40,716 bases of DNA, taken from contig JASLGM010000034.1 in NCBI GenBank assembly GCA_030150045.1, forward strand, positions 1 to 40,716. Reading direction: 5' to 3'. Numbering within the stretch: position 1 is the first letter of the stretch; each line of letters begins with the position of its first letter. This document shows positions 21,878 through 30,940 of this stretch, piece by piece. The translations under genes and the position numbers were made by a program. Source of the DNA: Taishania sp. (lineage in GTDB: Bacteria > Bacteroidota > Bacteroidia > Flavobacteriales_D > Crocinitomicaceae). The notes below the pieces were generated by a model. It ran no database searches and was not told the DNA's origin. It worked only from the letters and a program-made list of their open reading frames with translations.

Positions 21878-23584
21878 TTAGAAACTATGTGTAACAGAAA
21901 GTGTCAATCCATTCGAAGCAGGAACCATACGGCACACTCCTCCAACACAGAACATTCCCGCTCTCTGCCTACCATAAGATGCCATAACACGTGTCGACCC
22001 TTTTACATAACCAACAGTTAAATAAGGGTGATGAGCTCGTTTACTAGCTACTGGGTTCCCGAAGTTCCATTGATCCATAACAGATACAACCCAGTTCGAA
22101 TTGATCGTATATTCAATAAGTAAAGTTGCCCAATCACCATTATCCGTCGGCTTTGAACCTGGTGTCCCTGGGCGTACAATTTTATTGTTTTCATCAATTC
22201 GATTGACAAACATCAATTGTCCTTCCATACGTAAGGATGATCTGTTTTTGAATTTGTAAAGAGCTTCCAAAACAACCGTGTTAGAACGAATAATTCCTTC
22301 TTGCTTGGTAACCGCAGCAACATCATTGTTTAACTGCATGTGGTAATAGCTAAGAATTGCGCTAAAACGGGGTGTGAATTTTCTTGAAATACTCGCATTA
22401 ATATCTAACCAATATAACGAATCACTCATTGCCCATGGTTTAGTTGAATAAGGAACACCTGTACTATCTACTCCACTATAAGTAATCTCATTCCTCTTAG
22501 GTCTAAAAGCAGTAGAGGCATTTAAACTAATGGTTGTCCCATATTTACCACCTAAAGCGGTTCCTTTTGGAATAGTATAAACAACTTCTGCCTGGTATGA
22601 TATTTCCCCTAATGGCTGTGTAGCATATGGATATAGGGATGAAACCAAGTTATAAGTATGTGTTTTATTTAATGCTGGTAAATAATTAATCAAAACATCC
22701 TGCATAACTTTGGTTCTATCTGAACGAAAACTCATATTATCTACAGCTTTTGTAGACAATAAAATTCCTAAACCTTTCTTTGAATATCCAATATTTGCAA
22801 CACCTGCGTATCCTGTATTATATATGTAATTATTATCAACTGATGGATCTTGGCTTTTTGTAACATATTCCCCATTTAAGTAAAAGCCTTCATACCTTAA
22901 ACCAAATCTTCCGCCATAAGTAGCTACATTTTGAGGCAAAATCAAATCATCCATGTTGTCTGCCTGGTATTTACTGACAAACGAACCTCCAAAAGTGAAC
23001 TGTAACTTTTTATCTTGTAGCTTCTCAAAAATTTCATTTAAACTAAATTCAGCATCAACACCTCTTACAATACCGCTTGCATTTTCAACTCGTCCGCCTC
23101 TAAACGCAAGTCTTTGTTGACCAAAAACACCTTTTATTGTTACACCTTGAGTTGGCATTACCTTTAACCGAATACCATCCATCATGTTATCGTATCCAAG
23201 TGCACGATCCTCGTAAGCTCTTAAAGATAGCCCATTACCAAATTGTTCATAGAAATTACCAACCTGAGCATCAATAAATTTATTACCCCAACCAGCATAA
23301 CGCATCCCGATCCCGGTTCCATCAAATGCTGCAGGATACCCCTGTATTCTTGGTAAATAAGATTCAAATCTTGCTCCCGCACGAAAGTTTCCATTTGTAT
23401 AGTAAACATTCATGTAGGAATTCAACAAGGCTTTTGATGGAGGTTGCGTAGCTCCAATCAATGTATCCCTATTTAGGTACTGAAAATTTGTTTCAAGGTT
23501 ACCTGTAAAATTTCCACGATCAAAAATCTGGGTCCAACCAGAAAATGCTGTACCACATAGTACGGCTAATAAGAGTTTTTTCAT
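21878..23584 (-). CDS. DUF6029-type outer-membrane beta-barrel protein
   Basis: A 568-residue protein with a signal peptide (MKKLLLAVLCGTAFSGWTQ). The mature part is a series of alternating amphipathic strands rich in Tyr, Gly and Asn, ending LTVSHSF with a C-terminal Phe, as expected for an outer-membrane barrel. The N-terminal region (GNFTGNLETNFQYLNRD, and GNFYEQFGNGLSLRAYEDR at about 120-138) matches the DUF6029 family as I know it. The family's function is undescribed. It is the middle gene of a three-gene operon with a TlpA-like thioredoxin upstream (18 nt) and the Omp28 lipoprotein downstream (2 nt). Confidence 0.85.
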   Translation of the reverse strand: MKKLLLAVLCGTAFSGWTQIFDRGNFTGNLETNFQYLNRDTLIGATQPPSKALLNSYMNVYYTNGNFRAGARFESYLPRIQGYPAAFDGTGIGMRYAGWGNKFIDAQVGNFYEQFGNGLSLRAYEDRALGYDNMMDGIRLKVMPTQGVTIKGVFGQQRLAFRGGRVENASGIVRGVDAEFSLNEIFEKLQDKKLQFTFGGSFVSKYQADNMDDLILPQNVATYGGRFGLRYEGFYLNGEYVTKSQDPSVDNNYIYNTGYAGVANIGYSKKGLGILLSTKAVDNMSFRSDRTKVMQDVLINYLPALNKTHTYNLVSSLYPYATQPLGEISYQAEVVYTIPKGTALGGKYGTTISLNASTAFRPKRNEITYSGVDSTGVPYSTKPWAMSDSLYWLDINASISRKFTPRFSAILSYYHMQLNNDVAAVTKQEGIIRSNTVVLEALYKFKNRSSLRMEGQLMFVNRIDENNKIVRPGTPGSKPTDNGDWATLLIEYTINSNWVVSVMDQWNFGNPVASKRAHHPYLTVGYVKGSTRVMASYGRQRAGMFCVGGVCRMVPASNGLTLSVTHSF

Positions 23585-23602
23585 AAGTAGTTTGTGCTGC
23601 TA

Positions 23603-24109
23603 TTATTTTAGCTTCTGAAGCTCTTTGTACAAAAGCTCCTCATCTCCAGGAGAGTAATTATTATGCGAATAAACGATTACTCCATCTTTATTTACCAAAA
23701 AAGTATGTGGAACATTATTTACCCCCATAGCTCTACGGAAATCAGAATTTGGATCCATTAACACCGTATAATCCCATCCGCGTCCATTTACATAAACAGG
23801 TACAGAGTTTTTAGTTTTTTCGTCATCAATAGAAACGGCAACTAAATGCACTCCAAACTCTTCTTGCCAATCTTCATAAACATCTTGGATGGTATTTAAT
23901 TCACGTTTACATGGAGAACACCATGTTGCCCAAAAAGAAATAATAACCGGTCCGTCAAAACCTAATTTAGCGGTGTTGACTTGTTTACCATTCATATCTT
24001 TCAAGATTACTGAAGGTAGTTCTTTTTCACCTTTTGTTTTCTGTTGATCTTGTGCTGAAAGACAAAAAACTGTCATGACTGTCAAAAGTGTAGCTAAAAT
24101 TTTTTTCAT
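23603..24109 (-). CDS. TlpA-type secreted thioredoxin
   Basis: A 168-residue periplasmic thiol-disulfide protein: signal peptide (residues 1-20, ending CLSAQ), then a thioredoxin fold with W-C64-S-P-C67 in SFWATWCSPCKREL and the cis-Pro loop in NNVPHTFLVNKDG. TlpA relatives usually act as reductants for specific envelope clients. It leads the operon with the DUF6029 barrel and the CxxC-bearing Omp28 lipoprotein, which are candidate clients. It is preceded by a -7 box. Confidence 0.92.
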   Translation of the reverse strand: MKKILATLLTVMTVFCLSAQDQQKTKGEKELPSVILKDMNGKQVNTAKLGFDGPVIISFWATWCSPCKRELNTIQDVYEDWQEEFGVHLVAVSIDDEKTKNSVPVYVNGRGWDYTVLMDPNSDFRRAMGVNNVPHTFLVNKDGVIVYSHNNYSPGDEELLYKELQKLK

Positions 24110-24154
24110 AATGTGTTTTTAAAGTAGTCCTATAACAAAAGTTATACCTTCTTC

Positions 24155-24162
24155 CAAAGATA
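24155..24162 (-). promoter_or_regulatory. Bacteroidota -7 promoter box for the tlpA-DUF6029-omp28 operon
   Basis: TATCTTTG on the minus strand matches TAnnTTTG and lies 45 nt before the ATG at 24109. No -33 TTG at the right spacing was found. Confidence 0.5.
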
Positions 24163-24345
24163 TATGAAATGTGATTTAATTTAACATTAACAATAACCAT
24201 CAACTTTGGAATCCTAAAATTAACATTAATTAATAATTACAACTTTTTTCAATTCGTTTTATACTAGTGAAACCATTTTTTTGTATCTTTCTACTGTTAT
24301 TTCAGACACTTGACTGATAATTACTAACAATTACTTCTAGAATTT

Positions 24346-25131
24346 ATGAAAAAATTATTACTCGGATTATTTTCACTTTTACTTTCAGTTTCTTCAATTG
24401 CACAAACTACAAACGACTTTACGGTTGAAGATGAAGATGGAAACCTTATTCCCAATAATGGAAATTACACGTTGATTATCAACTCAGGCACAAACCCTAC
24501 AACTATGATTGAACGCAAATTCTTAGTGAGGAACAATACAAATGAAGATCGTGCCATTTCAATTGTAAGACGCTTAGATGAAAACAGACAAACAGAATGG
24601 ACTGATGAAGTTTGTTGGCCTCCAAATTGCTATACAACCGATGGTGCCATAAACTTTACATCTAGAAACTGTACTGGTCTAAACACAACAAAAGTCCTAA
24701 GCAACTCTAGTTTGACTAATCATAGTGAAAATGGAAATCCAATGCCTGCGTACATAAAACCTAACATTTATACGAATGGAGGAAATGACTATTCAAGAAT
24801 AAAATACATATACTCACTGTTAGACTGTGAATCAGGTGATTTCCTTCACTCATTCACCCTAGAGTTAACATATGCTTTAGAGAGCAATACAGTGAAGAAA
24901 AATGCAAGTGTAACCATAGCGCCAAACCCAGCTTCTGATTACGTTACTTTTTCTGTTCCTGAAGGAAGTGGTTCTGTACAATTAGTAGATGTTTTAGGAA
25001 ATATTGTTCATTCTTCGGAATTTAATGGAACTCAAAAAATCAACACTAGTTCTTATAAGAATGGTGTTTATTTTGTCACTATTCTGACAGCTACAGAAAG
25101 ACTAACTAAGAAATTAGTGATTAAACATTAA
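24346..25131 (+). CDS. T9SS type A sorting domain protein
   Basis: A 261-residue secreted protein: signal peptide (MKKLLLGLFSLLLSVSSIAQ), a beta-rich central domain (about 22-180) with Cys pairs (EVCWPPNCY, RNCTG, LLDCESG), and a C-terminal Por secretion tail (about 187-261) with IAPNPASDYVTF, DVLGNIV and NGVYFVTI, ending LTKKLVIKH. The tail directs export through the type IX system and cleavage or anchoring at the surface. The central domain is not one I recognise; its fold resembles small immunoglobulin-like modules. It is monocistronic with a strong terminator. No TAnnTTTG box stands out in the 236-bp upstream gap, although TATCTTTC at about 24285 is close. Confidence 0.87.
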   Translation: MKKLLLGLFSLLLSVSSIAQTTNDFTVEDEDGNLIPNNGNYTLIINSGTNPTTMIERKFLVRNNTNEDRAISIVRRLDENRQTEWTDEVCWPPNCYTTDGAINFTSRNCTGLNTTKVLSNSSLTNHSENGNPMPAYIKPNIYTNGGNDYSRIKYIYSLLDCESGDFLHSFTLELTYALESNTVKKNASVTIAPNPASDYVTFSVPEGSGSVQLVDVLGNIVHSSEFNGTQKINTSSYKNGVYFVTILTATERLTKKLVIKH

Positions 25132-25151
25132 AACAACCCTTTTATATAAAC

Positions 25152-25181
25152 AAAAGGGATTCAATGGTAATCCCTTTTTTT
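25152..25181 (+). terminator. Intrinsic terminator of the T9SS cargo gene
   Basis: AAAAGGGATT (25152-25161) pairs with AATCCCTTTT (25169-25178) around a 7-nt loop, and the T run continues for three more bases. Confidence 0.88.
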
Positions 25182-25198
25182 GTGTGTTGAATATTCGG

Positions 25199-25206
25199 TA
25201 TATTTG
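25199..25206 (+). promoter_or_regulatory. Bacteroidota -7 promoter box for the cysQ operon
   Basis: TATATTTG matches TAnnTTTG and lies 19 nt before the cysQ ATG. A TTTG in the preceding terminator's T tract is 16 nt upstream, slightly short for a -33 element. Confidence 0.55.
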
Positions 25207-25225
25207 AATCATATCTCTTATAGGA

Positions 25226-26032
25226 ATGGAATTACCTCAACATCTTATTCACGCATTAAAAGCTTCTATTGACGCTTCCTATGCTATTATGCATATCTAT
25301 TCCGCCGATATCACCCCTTCTTACAAAACAGATGGTTCGCCAGTAACATTAGCCGACTTAGCCTCCTCAGAAGTCCTAATGAATGAATTGTCTAAAACAA
25401 ATATCCCTATCATTAGTGAAGAAGTAGACAAACAACCTTTCTCCACTAGAAAAAAATGGGACAAAGTTTGGATAGTTGATCCATTAGATGGCACCAAAGA
25501 ATTCATTCGAAAAAATGATGAATTTGTCATCTGTATCGCTTTAGTGGAAAATGGATCAAGCACATTTGGTATCCTTGCACACCCTGTCAGTCAAACGTTA
25601 CTTTTTGGTGGAGAATCATATGGCGCTTTTCATATACCTTTCTCAGACATCGAAGAAAAAGACAAATGGACAGCTCTCCCTGTCGCTCCTCTAAATAAAC
25701 CCGTAACTCTTTCAAGCTCTAGAACCCCCTACCAATCCAATGAAAAAGCATTGATTGAAAAACTAGAAGCTCAATTCGACACCTTACAATTCTCTAAGAA
25801 AGGATCTGCATTAAAGTTTTTTGATCTAGTACTTGGGAAAAGTGATGTCTATCCGCGATTTGCACCAACTATGGAATGGGACATTGCTGCAGGACATGCA
25901 ATTCTTAAAAGTATTGGGGGTGAGGTATTAGATGCCACTACTGAAAACCCGTTAGTTTACAACAAGGAATCGTTGTACAACCCTCATTTTGTAGCATACA
26001 CACCCGCTTTAATGGCTGCTTTAGAGAAATGA
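25226..26032 (+). CDS. cysQ: 3'(2'),5'-bisphosphate nucleotidase CysQ
   Basis: Removes the 3'-phosphate from PAP, and possibly PAPS, keeping sulfate assimilation from stalling. The 268-residue inositol-phosphatase fold carries its metal motifs: E65-E66 in PIISEEVD, D85-P-L-D88-G-T in WIVDPLDGTKEF, and W218-D219 in MEWDIAAGHA. The C-terminal region and length are normal. Its stop overlaps the next ATG (ATGA), making it first in an operon with two outer-membrane barrels and a retropepsin lipoprotein, an unusual set of partners for a sulfur enzyme. Confidence 0.94.
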   Translation: MELPQHLIHALKASIDASYAIMHIYSADITPSYKTDGSPVTLADLASSEVLMNELSKTNIPIISEEVDKQPFSTRKKWDKVWIVDPLDGTKEFIRKNDEFVICIALVENGSSTFGILAHPVSQTLLFGGESYGAFHIPFSDIEEKDKWTALPVAPLNKPVTLSSSRTPYQSNEKALIEKLEAQFDTLQFSKKGSALKFFDLVLGKSDVYPRFAPTMEWDIAAGHAILKSIGGEVLDATTENPLVYNKESLYNPHFVAYTPALMAALEK

Positions 26033-27567
26033 AGTGGCTTCTATTTTCTTTTTGCATTCTCTATATAACGCTAATTCAAGCGCAAGTTGGCGTTGTGTCA
26101 CAAAACACATTCTTTAAAGACAGGTACTTTTATGACAGTCAAACATTTCCCGCATACAAAAGCAATGGCATTTTTCCTGTCTCTGTTAAAGCATACGATC
26201 TTCCTACTAAAATAGCGGATACAACCCTGCAATACTACTGGTTTACAGAAGTGTTGTTTAAAACACATTTAGTAAATATAAAAGGAAAGAACTTTCACAT
26301 AAAAGCAACGCCTGTATTTGACCTTTCTATCGGAAAAGATATATTAGACACCAATCGATTTCTTTTCCAAAATACGCGTGGACTACATATAGAAGTAGAT
26401 TTATTTAAAAACTTTACCTTCACGACATCCGTTTATGAAAACCAATCACGACATAACTCCTATGAAACACAATACTATCAATCAGTAGGTGAACGATACT
26501 ATTCTTCAAATGGATATTATAAAGACAATGCCGTAATTCCAGGTTTCGCAAGAACAAAGCCATTTAAAGGTAACGGATTTGACTACGGTGTAGCTTTTGG
26601 AGAAATAAACTACCAACCTCACAAATCGATTTTTGTTGCAGCTGGTAATGGTCAACGCTTTATTGGTGATGGCTATCGATCTATTTTGTATTCAGACAAT
26701 AGTATAGTAAGCCCTTTTTTACAAGTATCTTATGACGTCAATCCTCAATTAAAAATCTTTAATTACAGAAGTAAACTAACCAATTTACTACGAAGACCTG
26801 ATGCGATAACAGTAGAGGCAAATTACGAACCCAAATTAAGTTCCATCAATTACATTTCTTTACAAGCAACAGAAAAATGGAACATCGCTTTATTTGAAGG
26901 AATTATGTACAGTAAAGGCGACTCGGTGCACACTCAACATGTTCATCCCTTATACTACAATCCTGTTCCTATTTTGGGAGCACTTTTAGCAAAAAACACC
27001 TTTGCGAATGCTATAATCGGACTTAACACTTCGTATCAATTCAAACAAATTCATGTGTATGGACAATTCGCAGTCAATCCACAGACAAAAGGAACAGGCG
27101 CCCAATTAGGGGCTCGCTATTACCCCTTAACAGGTCAGCATTTTTTGATGTTACAATTAGAAGGAAATCTTACAACAAATCTTTACCGCTCGGAAAATCC
27201 CAGATTAAATTTCAGTAATTTCAACCTACCCATAGCACACATAAAAGGGGATCGAATCAAAGAAATCATCTTACGTGCAAGCTACGAATACAAACGAATA
27301 TTTATAGAATTAAAATCTATCCTTTACGGATATTCATCTTATTCTCCAACAGCACTCCTCCCACTATATGAATATGGTAGAGAACAAAATGGATGGCAAA
27401 ACAATACACAAATTGAATTTGGATATCGTTTCAACAGAAAAGTAAACTTCAATGTGTTTGGCAGCTTTGGAAATGTATTGATTCGAACAGATATAACCAA
27501 TTACTCTTCTGCGATTTTCTCTTTTGGAATTCGTACAGGACTCATTAATTCATACAAAGACTTTTGA
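26029..27567 (+). CDS. Outer-membrane barrel, RemB/Wzi-like (first of a tandem pair)
   Basis: A 512-residue protein with a signal peptide (residues 1-18, ending LIQAQ) and a long run of amphipathic strands typical of an outer-membrane barrel. It shares motifs with the next gene, including a G-D-G-x-R-S-x-x-x-x-x-x-x-x-x-x-P-F-x-Q block (IGDGYRSILYSDNSIVSPFL here, GEGSRSLWLGDHTNANPFGQ there), so the two are diverged tandem paralogs. The family resemblance is to gliding motility protein RemB and to Wzi, the outer-membrane lectin for capsule assembly. It overlaps cysQ by 4 bp and the next gene by 4 bp. The ligand is unknown; surface polysaccharide binding is inferred. Confidence 0.75.
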   Translation: MKWLLFSFCILYITLIQAQVGVVSQNTFFKDRYFYDSQTFPAYKSNGIFPVSVKAYDLPTKIADTTLQYYWFTEVLFKTHLVNIKGKNFHIKATPVFDLSIGKDILDTNRFLFQNTRGLHIEVDLFKNFTFTTSVYENQSRHNSYETQYYQSVGERYYSSNGYYKDNAVIPGFARTKPFKGNGFDYGVAFGEINYQPHKSIFVAAGNGQRFIGDGYRSILYSDNSIVSPFLQVSYDVNPQLKIFNYRSKLTNLLRRPDAITVEANYEPKLSSINYISLQATEKWNIALFEGIMYSKGDSVHTQHVHPLYYNPVPILGALLAKNTFANAIIGLNTSYQFKQIHVYGQFAVNPQTKGTGAQLGARYYPLTGQHFLMLQLEGNLTTNLYRSENPRLNFSNFNLPIAHIKGDRIKEIILRASYEYKRIFIELKSILYGYSSYSPTALLPLYEYGREQNGWQNNTQIEFGYRFNRKVNFNVFGSFGNVLIRTDITNYSSAIFSFGIRTGLINSYKDF

Positions 27568-28991
27568 GAACAATCTTTATCATATATTGTCTTTTAATGG
27601 CTAGCATGGTTAATGCTCAATCCAGAGTGGAATATCTTCTGGAGGAAAGTGCTCGTGACAGCAATCACTATCACAAATTAGAGCTGCATTCTGCAGTGCG
27701 ACCACAAGTGCGGCAAAAAGACAGTGTGGAAGGGTTTACAAACAAAGCATCCTCTCTTTTCCGAATAGGCGTACTCCCTATTTCAGATATAAATTTTGGT
27801 GCGAAAAATGGATTTGTTTATCGTCTAGGAACTGGTGTCCAAACGGAGATGCAATACAAAACTTTCTTTTGGAGAATCGCCGCAACGGCAGGTGTAGGGT
27901 CAATAGATTCTGTTTTCCAAACTAACAGCTATTATTGGGAAGCCAAAAAACAAAACTACATTTACACGGATGTACGCACAAGATTAAGCTATTCCCCCAA
28001 TTCAATTTTCAATTTCCAGATAGGGTTAGACCAGCATTTCTTTGGTGAAGGCTCTCGTTCTTTATGGCTAGGCGATCATACTAATGCAAATCCTTTTGGT
28101 CAAATAAAGGTCAATTTTTGGCGCATTCAATATGACATTATTTACCAATTTATGCGTGAAAATTATGACGGAGCGTGGCGAGGTAAATTTGGAACCACCC
28201 ATCACCTAAGTGTCAATGCTACCCCATGGTTAAACATCGGTCTTTTTGAAAACGTCATTTTTCGACCTAAAGCAGGAGACATAAATCGTGGGTTTGAGAT
28301 TGAATACTTAAATCCTGTCATTTTCTTACGACCACAAGAATATGCCGTTGGTTCATCCGATAATGTATTGGTGGGCGCCTCACTATCGGCAAAGATTAAA
28401 TCACATACACTTTATGGCCAATTTTCATTGGATGAATTCAACTTTGCCGAACTACGTAAAAACAAAAGTTATTGGGCAAATAAATACGGTTTTCAACTGG
28501 GTGTAAAAGGACATATTAAGCAACAATCCTTAGCACACTTTTACAGAGCGGAATTCAATAGTGTTAGACCTTATACCTATTCCCACATTGATGCTATGCA
28601 CGCTTATGGAAACCAAGGTCGTCCTTTAGCTCATCCCAACGGGGCAAACTTTCATGAAGTGGTATTGGAATATAACCTACAATGGCAAAAATGGAATGCA
28701 GGTGTATTTGCACGATATTTAATGCAAGGAAAAGACAGCGCTAACCTTTCTTACGGAAGTGATATTTATCTTCCTTATATGTTACGACCAGATGACTACG
28801 GACATAAAACTGCTCAGGGCATCCCTGCAAATGTAGCTCACCTTATCGTTAAAGCAGAATACCTCTTAATTCCAAAAATACGTTTAGCTGTTTATATAGA
28901 AAACCACTTACAATACAAAAACGAAAATTTACAATATTGGCCTGTGCTTGGTATAAGATCTCGCATTTGGAACGACTACAGAAATTATTAA
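27564..28991 (+). CDS. Outer-membrane barrel, RemB/Wzi-like (second of a tandem pair)
   Basis: A 475-residue protein starting at TTG (27564), which overlaps the previous stop as TTGA. This start is needed to keep the signal peptide MRTIFIIYCLLMASMVNAQ; the internal ATGs would lose it. Beta strands run to the C-terminal Tyr. Motifs near residues 335-365 (RPYTYSHIDAMHAYGNQG, LAHPNGANFHE) match those I associate with RemB and the Wzi family. With the preceding paralog it may form a two-protein surface system for polysaccharide display or motility. The next gene begins one base after the stop. Confidence 0.77.
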   Translation: MRTIFIIYCLLMASMVNAQSRVEYLLEESARDSNHYHKLELHSAVRPQVRQKDSVEGFTNKASSLFRIGVLPISDINFGAKNGFVYRLGTGVQTEMQYKTFFWRIAATAGVGSIDSVFQTNSYYWEAKKQNYIYTDVRTRLSYSPNSIFNFQIGLDQHFFGEGSRSLWLGDHTNANPFGQIKVNFWRIQYDIIYQFMRENYDGAWRGKFGTTHHLSVNATPWLNIGLFENVIFRPKAGDINRGFEIEYLNPVIFLRPQEYAVGSSDNVLVGASLSAKIKSHTLYGQFSLDEFNFAELRKNKSYWANKYGFQLGVKGHIKQQSLAHFYRAEFNSVRPYTYSHIDAMHAYGNQGRPLAHPNGANFHEVVLEYNLQWQKWNAGVFARYLMQGKDSANLSYGSDIYLPYMLRPDDYGHKTAQGIPANVAHLIVKAEYLLIPKIRLAVYIENHLQYKNENLQYWPVLGIRSRIWNDYRNY

Positions 28992-28992
28992 T

Positions 28993-30183
28993 ATGAAAAA
29001 AATCATTCTTGTCGCAAGCCTGCTAGTAGCAACCCTTTCTTGCAAAAGTACTTCGCTTGTAAAATTAATGAACAACGGTTCTGTACAAATGCAGGAAATT
29101 TCTACCGAAGTGCCTTTCGCTTTAGAAAAAGACTTGATAATTGTTAATGTAACTTTATCAGGAAAAGAATATCGATTCATTCTCGACACCGGCGCACCAA
29201 ATGTAGTATCTCCAGAATTAGCAAAAATACTGAGCAAAAAACAACAAAAAGAATTTAATGTAGTTGACTCTGGCGGAAAAAAGAATGACCTTCAATTTAT
29301 TAACATTGATTGCCTTGAAATGTTCGGTATTTCCTTTCATAATACAACAGCGGCAGTAGCCAATTTGAGAGAAAACGACGCATTAAGCTGTTACAATGTA
29401 GATGGTTTACTGGGAGCAAATTTACTTCGTCTATGCCCAATAGAAATCGATTATATTAATCAAATATTGCGATTTCATAAATATAATTTACCTGAAAACA
29501 AAAACCTAGGAATAGAAGTCACTTTCAAAAACTCCATGCAAGGAACACCATACATTCAACTAAAAATAGGTGAATCCACACACAAAATTATGGTCGACAG
29601 TGGATACACAGGCTTTCTAACACTACAGAAAGAAAAAGCAGATGAACTGAACGATTTTAAAAACCTAAAGAGAAATGAAACCATTGGGATTACCACATCT
29701 GGATTATTTGGAAACCACAATGCCGACACCAATTACTCCCTTCCGTTTAAGTCCTTTTCAATAGAGGAACAAGAAATAGCTGCGGAAGGAATTATCAACT
29801 TTGAAAAAGCAAAAAGCGAACTTTTGGGAAACTCCTTCTTACGCCAATTCAATATTTCTTTTGACTGGAAAAACAAAAAAATGTATCTACAACCGAATGC
29901 ATTTAAAGCGCCACAAACCGAAGGTTATGGATTTACCTTTGTACGCGATGAAGGACAGCTAAAAGTAGCAGCATTAACAAAAGGACAATTTTTGCACGAA
30001 GCTGGGGTTGAATTGGGCGATCTTATTCTACAAATTGAAACACGCACATTACAGGACCTCACCAGTAAAGACATTTGTGAACTTTCCGCTCTTCTTTCTA
30101 AAAAACCAAAAACAATATTTTTACGCATCCAGAATAAAGGAGAAATCAGGGAGTTCAATGTCCCTCTTCGTCCGCATTTTTAG
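28993..30183 (+). CDS. Retropepsin-like aspartyl protease-PDZ lipoprotein
   Basis: A 396-residue lipoprotein (ATLSC, lipidated C17). It contains two pepsin-like half domains: D65-T-G67 in RFILDTGAPNVVS and D202-S-G204 in KIMVDSGYTGFLTL, so a two-lobed aspartyl protease could assemble within one chain, with Ser replacing Thr in the second motif. A PDZ domain follows at about 315-390 (EGQLKVAALTKG through LGDLILQIE), likely for binding C-termini of substrates. Its position, one base after the second barrel gene, suggests processing or quality control of outer-membrane or T9SS substrates. The family has many members in Bacteroidota, mostly uncharacterised. Confidence 0.85.
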   Translation: MKKIILVASLLVATLSCKSTSLVKLMNNGSVQMQEISTEVPFALEKDLIIVNVTLSGKEYRFILDTGAPNVVSPELAKILSKKQQKEFNVVDSGGKKNDLQFINIDCLEMFGISFHNTTAAVANLRENDALSCYNVDGLLGANLLRLCPIEIDYINQILRFHKYNLPENKNLGIEVTFKNSMQGTPYIQLKIGESTHKIMVDSGYTGFLTLQKEKADELNDFKNLKRNETIGITTSGLFGNHNADTNYSLPFKSFSIEEQEIAAEGIINFEKAKSELLGNSFLRQFNISFDWKNKKMYLQPNAFKAPQTEGYGFTFVRDEGQLKVAALTKGQFLHEAGVELGDLILQIETRTLQDLTSKDICELSALLSKKPKTIFLRIQNKGEIREFNVPLRPHF

Positions 30184-30189
30184 TTTTCG

Positions 30190-30197
30190 TATCTTTG
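30190..30197 (+). promoter_or_regulatory. Bacteroidota -7 promoter box for riboflavin synthase
   Basis: TATCTTTG, then CAAA, 14 nt before the ATG at 30211. It matches TAnnTTTG and would allow expression independent of the operon upstream. No FMN riboswitch could fit in this 27-bp gap. Confidence 0.6.
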
Positions 30198-30210
30198 CAA
30201 ATAAAAACAC

Positions 30211-30792
30211 ATGTTTACGGGAATCATTGAAACATTAGGGACGGTTGAGGCCATCCACGAAGAGCAATCGAACATTCATTATACCATAAGTTCATCCATT
30301 ACATCGGCATTAAAAATCGATCAAAGTGTTGCCCACAATGGAGTTTGTCTTACTGTCGTTTCCATTGATTCGGACAAATACGTGGTGACGGCCATTGCCG
30401 AAACTTTAACCAGAACGGCTCTAAAAGAATGGAAAGTAGGCACGAAAGTGAACCTTGAACGCTGCATGCAAATGAATGGTCGATTAGACGGTCACATTGT
30501 TCAAGGACATGTCGACACAACTGGAATTTGCTCCAAAATTGAAGATCAAAACGGAAGTTGGAAATACACCATCACTTATCAAACACCAGATGTAACTGTT
30601 GAAAAAGGATCCATTACCATCAACGGGACGAGCTTGACGGTTGTCGATTCTGAACCGGGTTTATTGTCCGTTTGCATCATTCCTTACACTTACGAGCACA
30701 CGAATTTTCACCAATTAACAGAAGGTGAAGAAGTGAATTTGGAATTCGATATCATTGGTAAATACGTAGCGAAATTACTCGGTCAAAAATAA
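30211..30792 (+). CDS. ribE: Riboflavin synthase, alpha subunit
   Basis: Dismutates two molecules of 6,7-dimethyl-8-ribityllumazine into riboflavin and a pyrimidinedione. The 193 residues form two lumazine-binding barrels in tandem: MFTGIIETLG with NGVCLTV (first), and GHIVQGHVDTTG with INGTSLTV (second), ending in the trimerisation helix IIGKYVAKLL. The symbol ribE is used in E. coli nomenclature, and ribC appears for some species. It has its own -7 box. Repeat copy 3 begins right after the stop. Confidence 0.96.
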   Translation: MFTGIIETLGTVEAIHEEQSNIHYTISSSITSALKIDQSVAHNGVCLTVVSIDSDKYVVTAIAETLTRTALKEWKVGTKVNLERCMQMNGRLDGHIVQGHVDTTGICSKIEDQNGSWKYTITYQTPDVTVEKGSITINGTSLTVVDSEPGLLSVCIIPYTYEHTNFHQLTEGEEVNLEFDIIGKYVAKLLGQK

Positions 30793-30815
30793 CTGGCTGA
30801 TTGAAAATTGCACTC

Positions 30816-30906
30816 GCGTTAGGGATAGAAGCGGCATCCTTTTGTGTAAGCAAAAGATAAAGCGGATAGCCCGACCCTTACCCAAGTGTCTTGGGGTGGG
30901 GAACGC
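30816..30906 (-). repeat. Structured intergenic repeat, module B, copy 3 (minus strand)
   Basis: Read on the minus strand it is closed by GCGTT (30906-30902) and AACGC (30820-30816). The other copies have GCGCT/AGCGC, so this closing stem keeps pairing through a changed base pair. Hairpin 1 includes CCCAAG/CTTGGG (30881-30895) and hairpin 2 is CTTTTG/CAAAAG (30839-30856). The conserved block GGGTCGGGCTATCCGCTT lies between them. At 91 bp it is the shortest of the four. Confidence 0.83.
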
Positions 30907-30940
30907 CAAAAAATAAAGGAAATAAATATGCTTTTTTAGG

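Noticed and set aside
28929..29237. Minus-strand frame of 102 codons
   Set aside because: Antisense to the barrel and retropepsin genes, with no recognisable domain.
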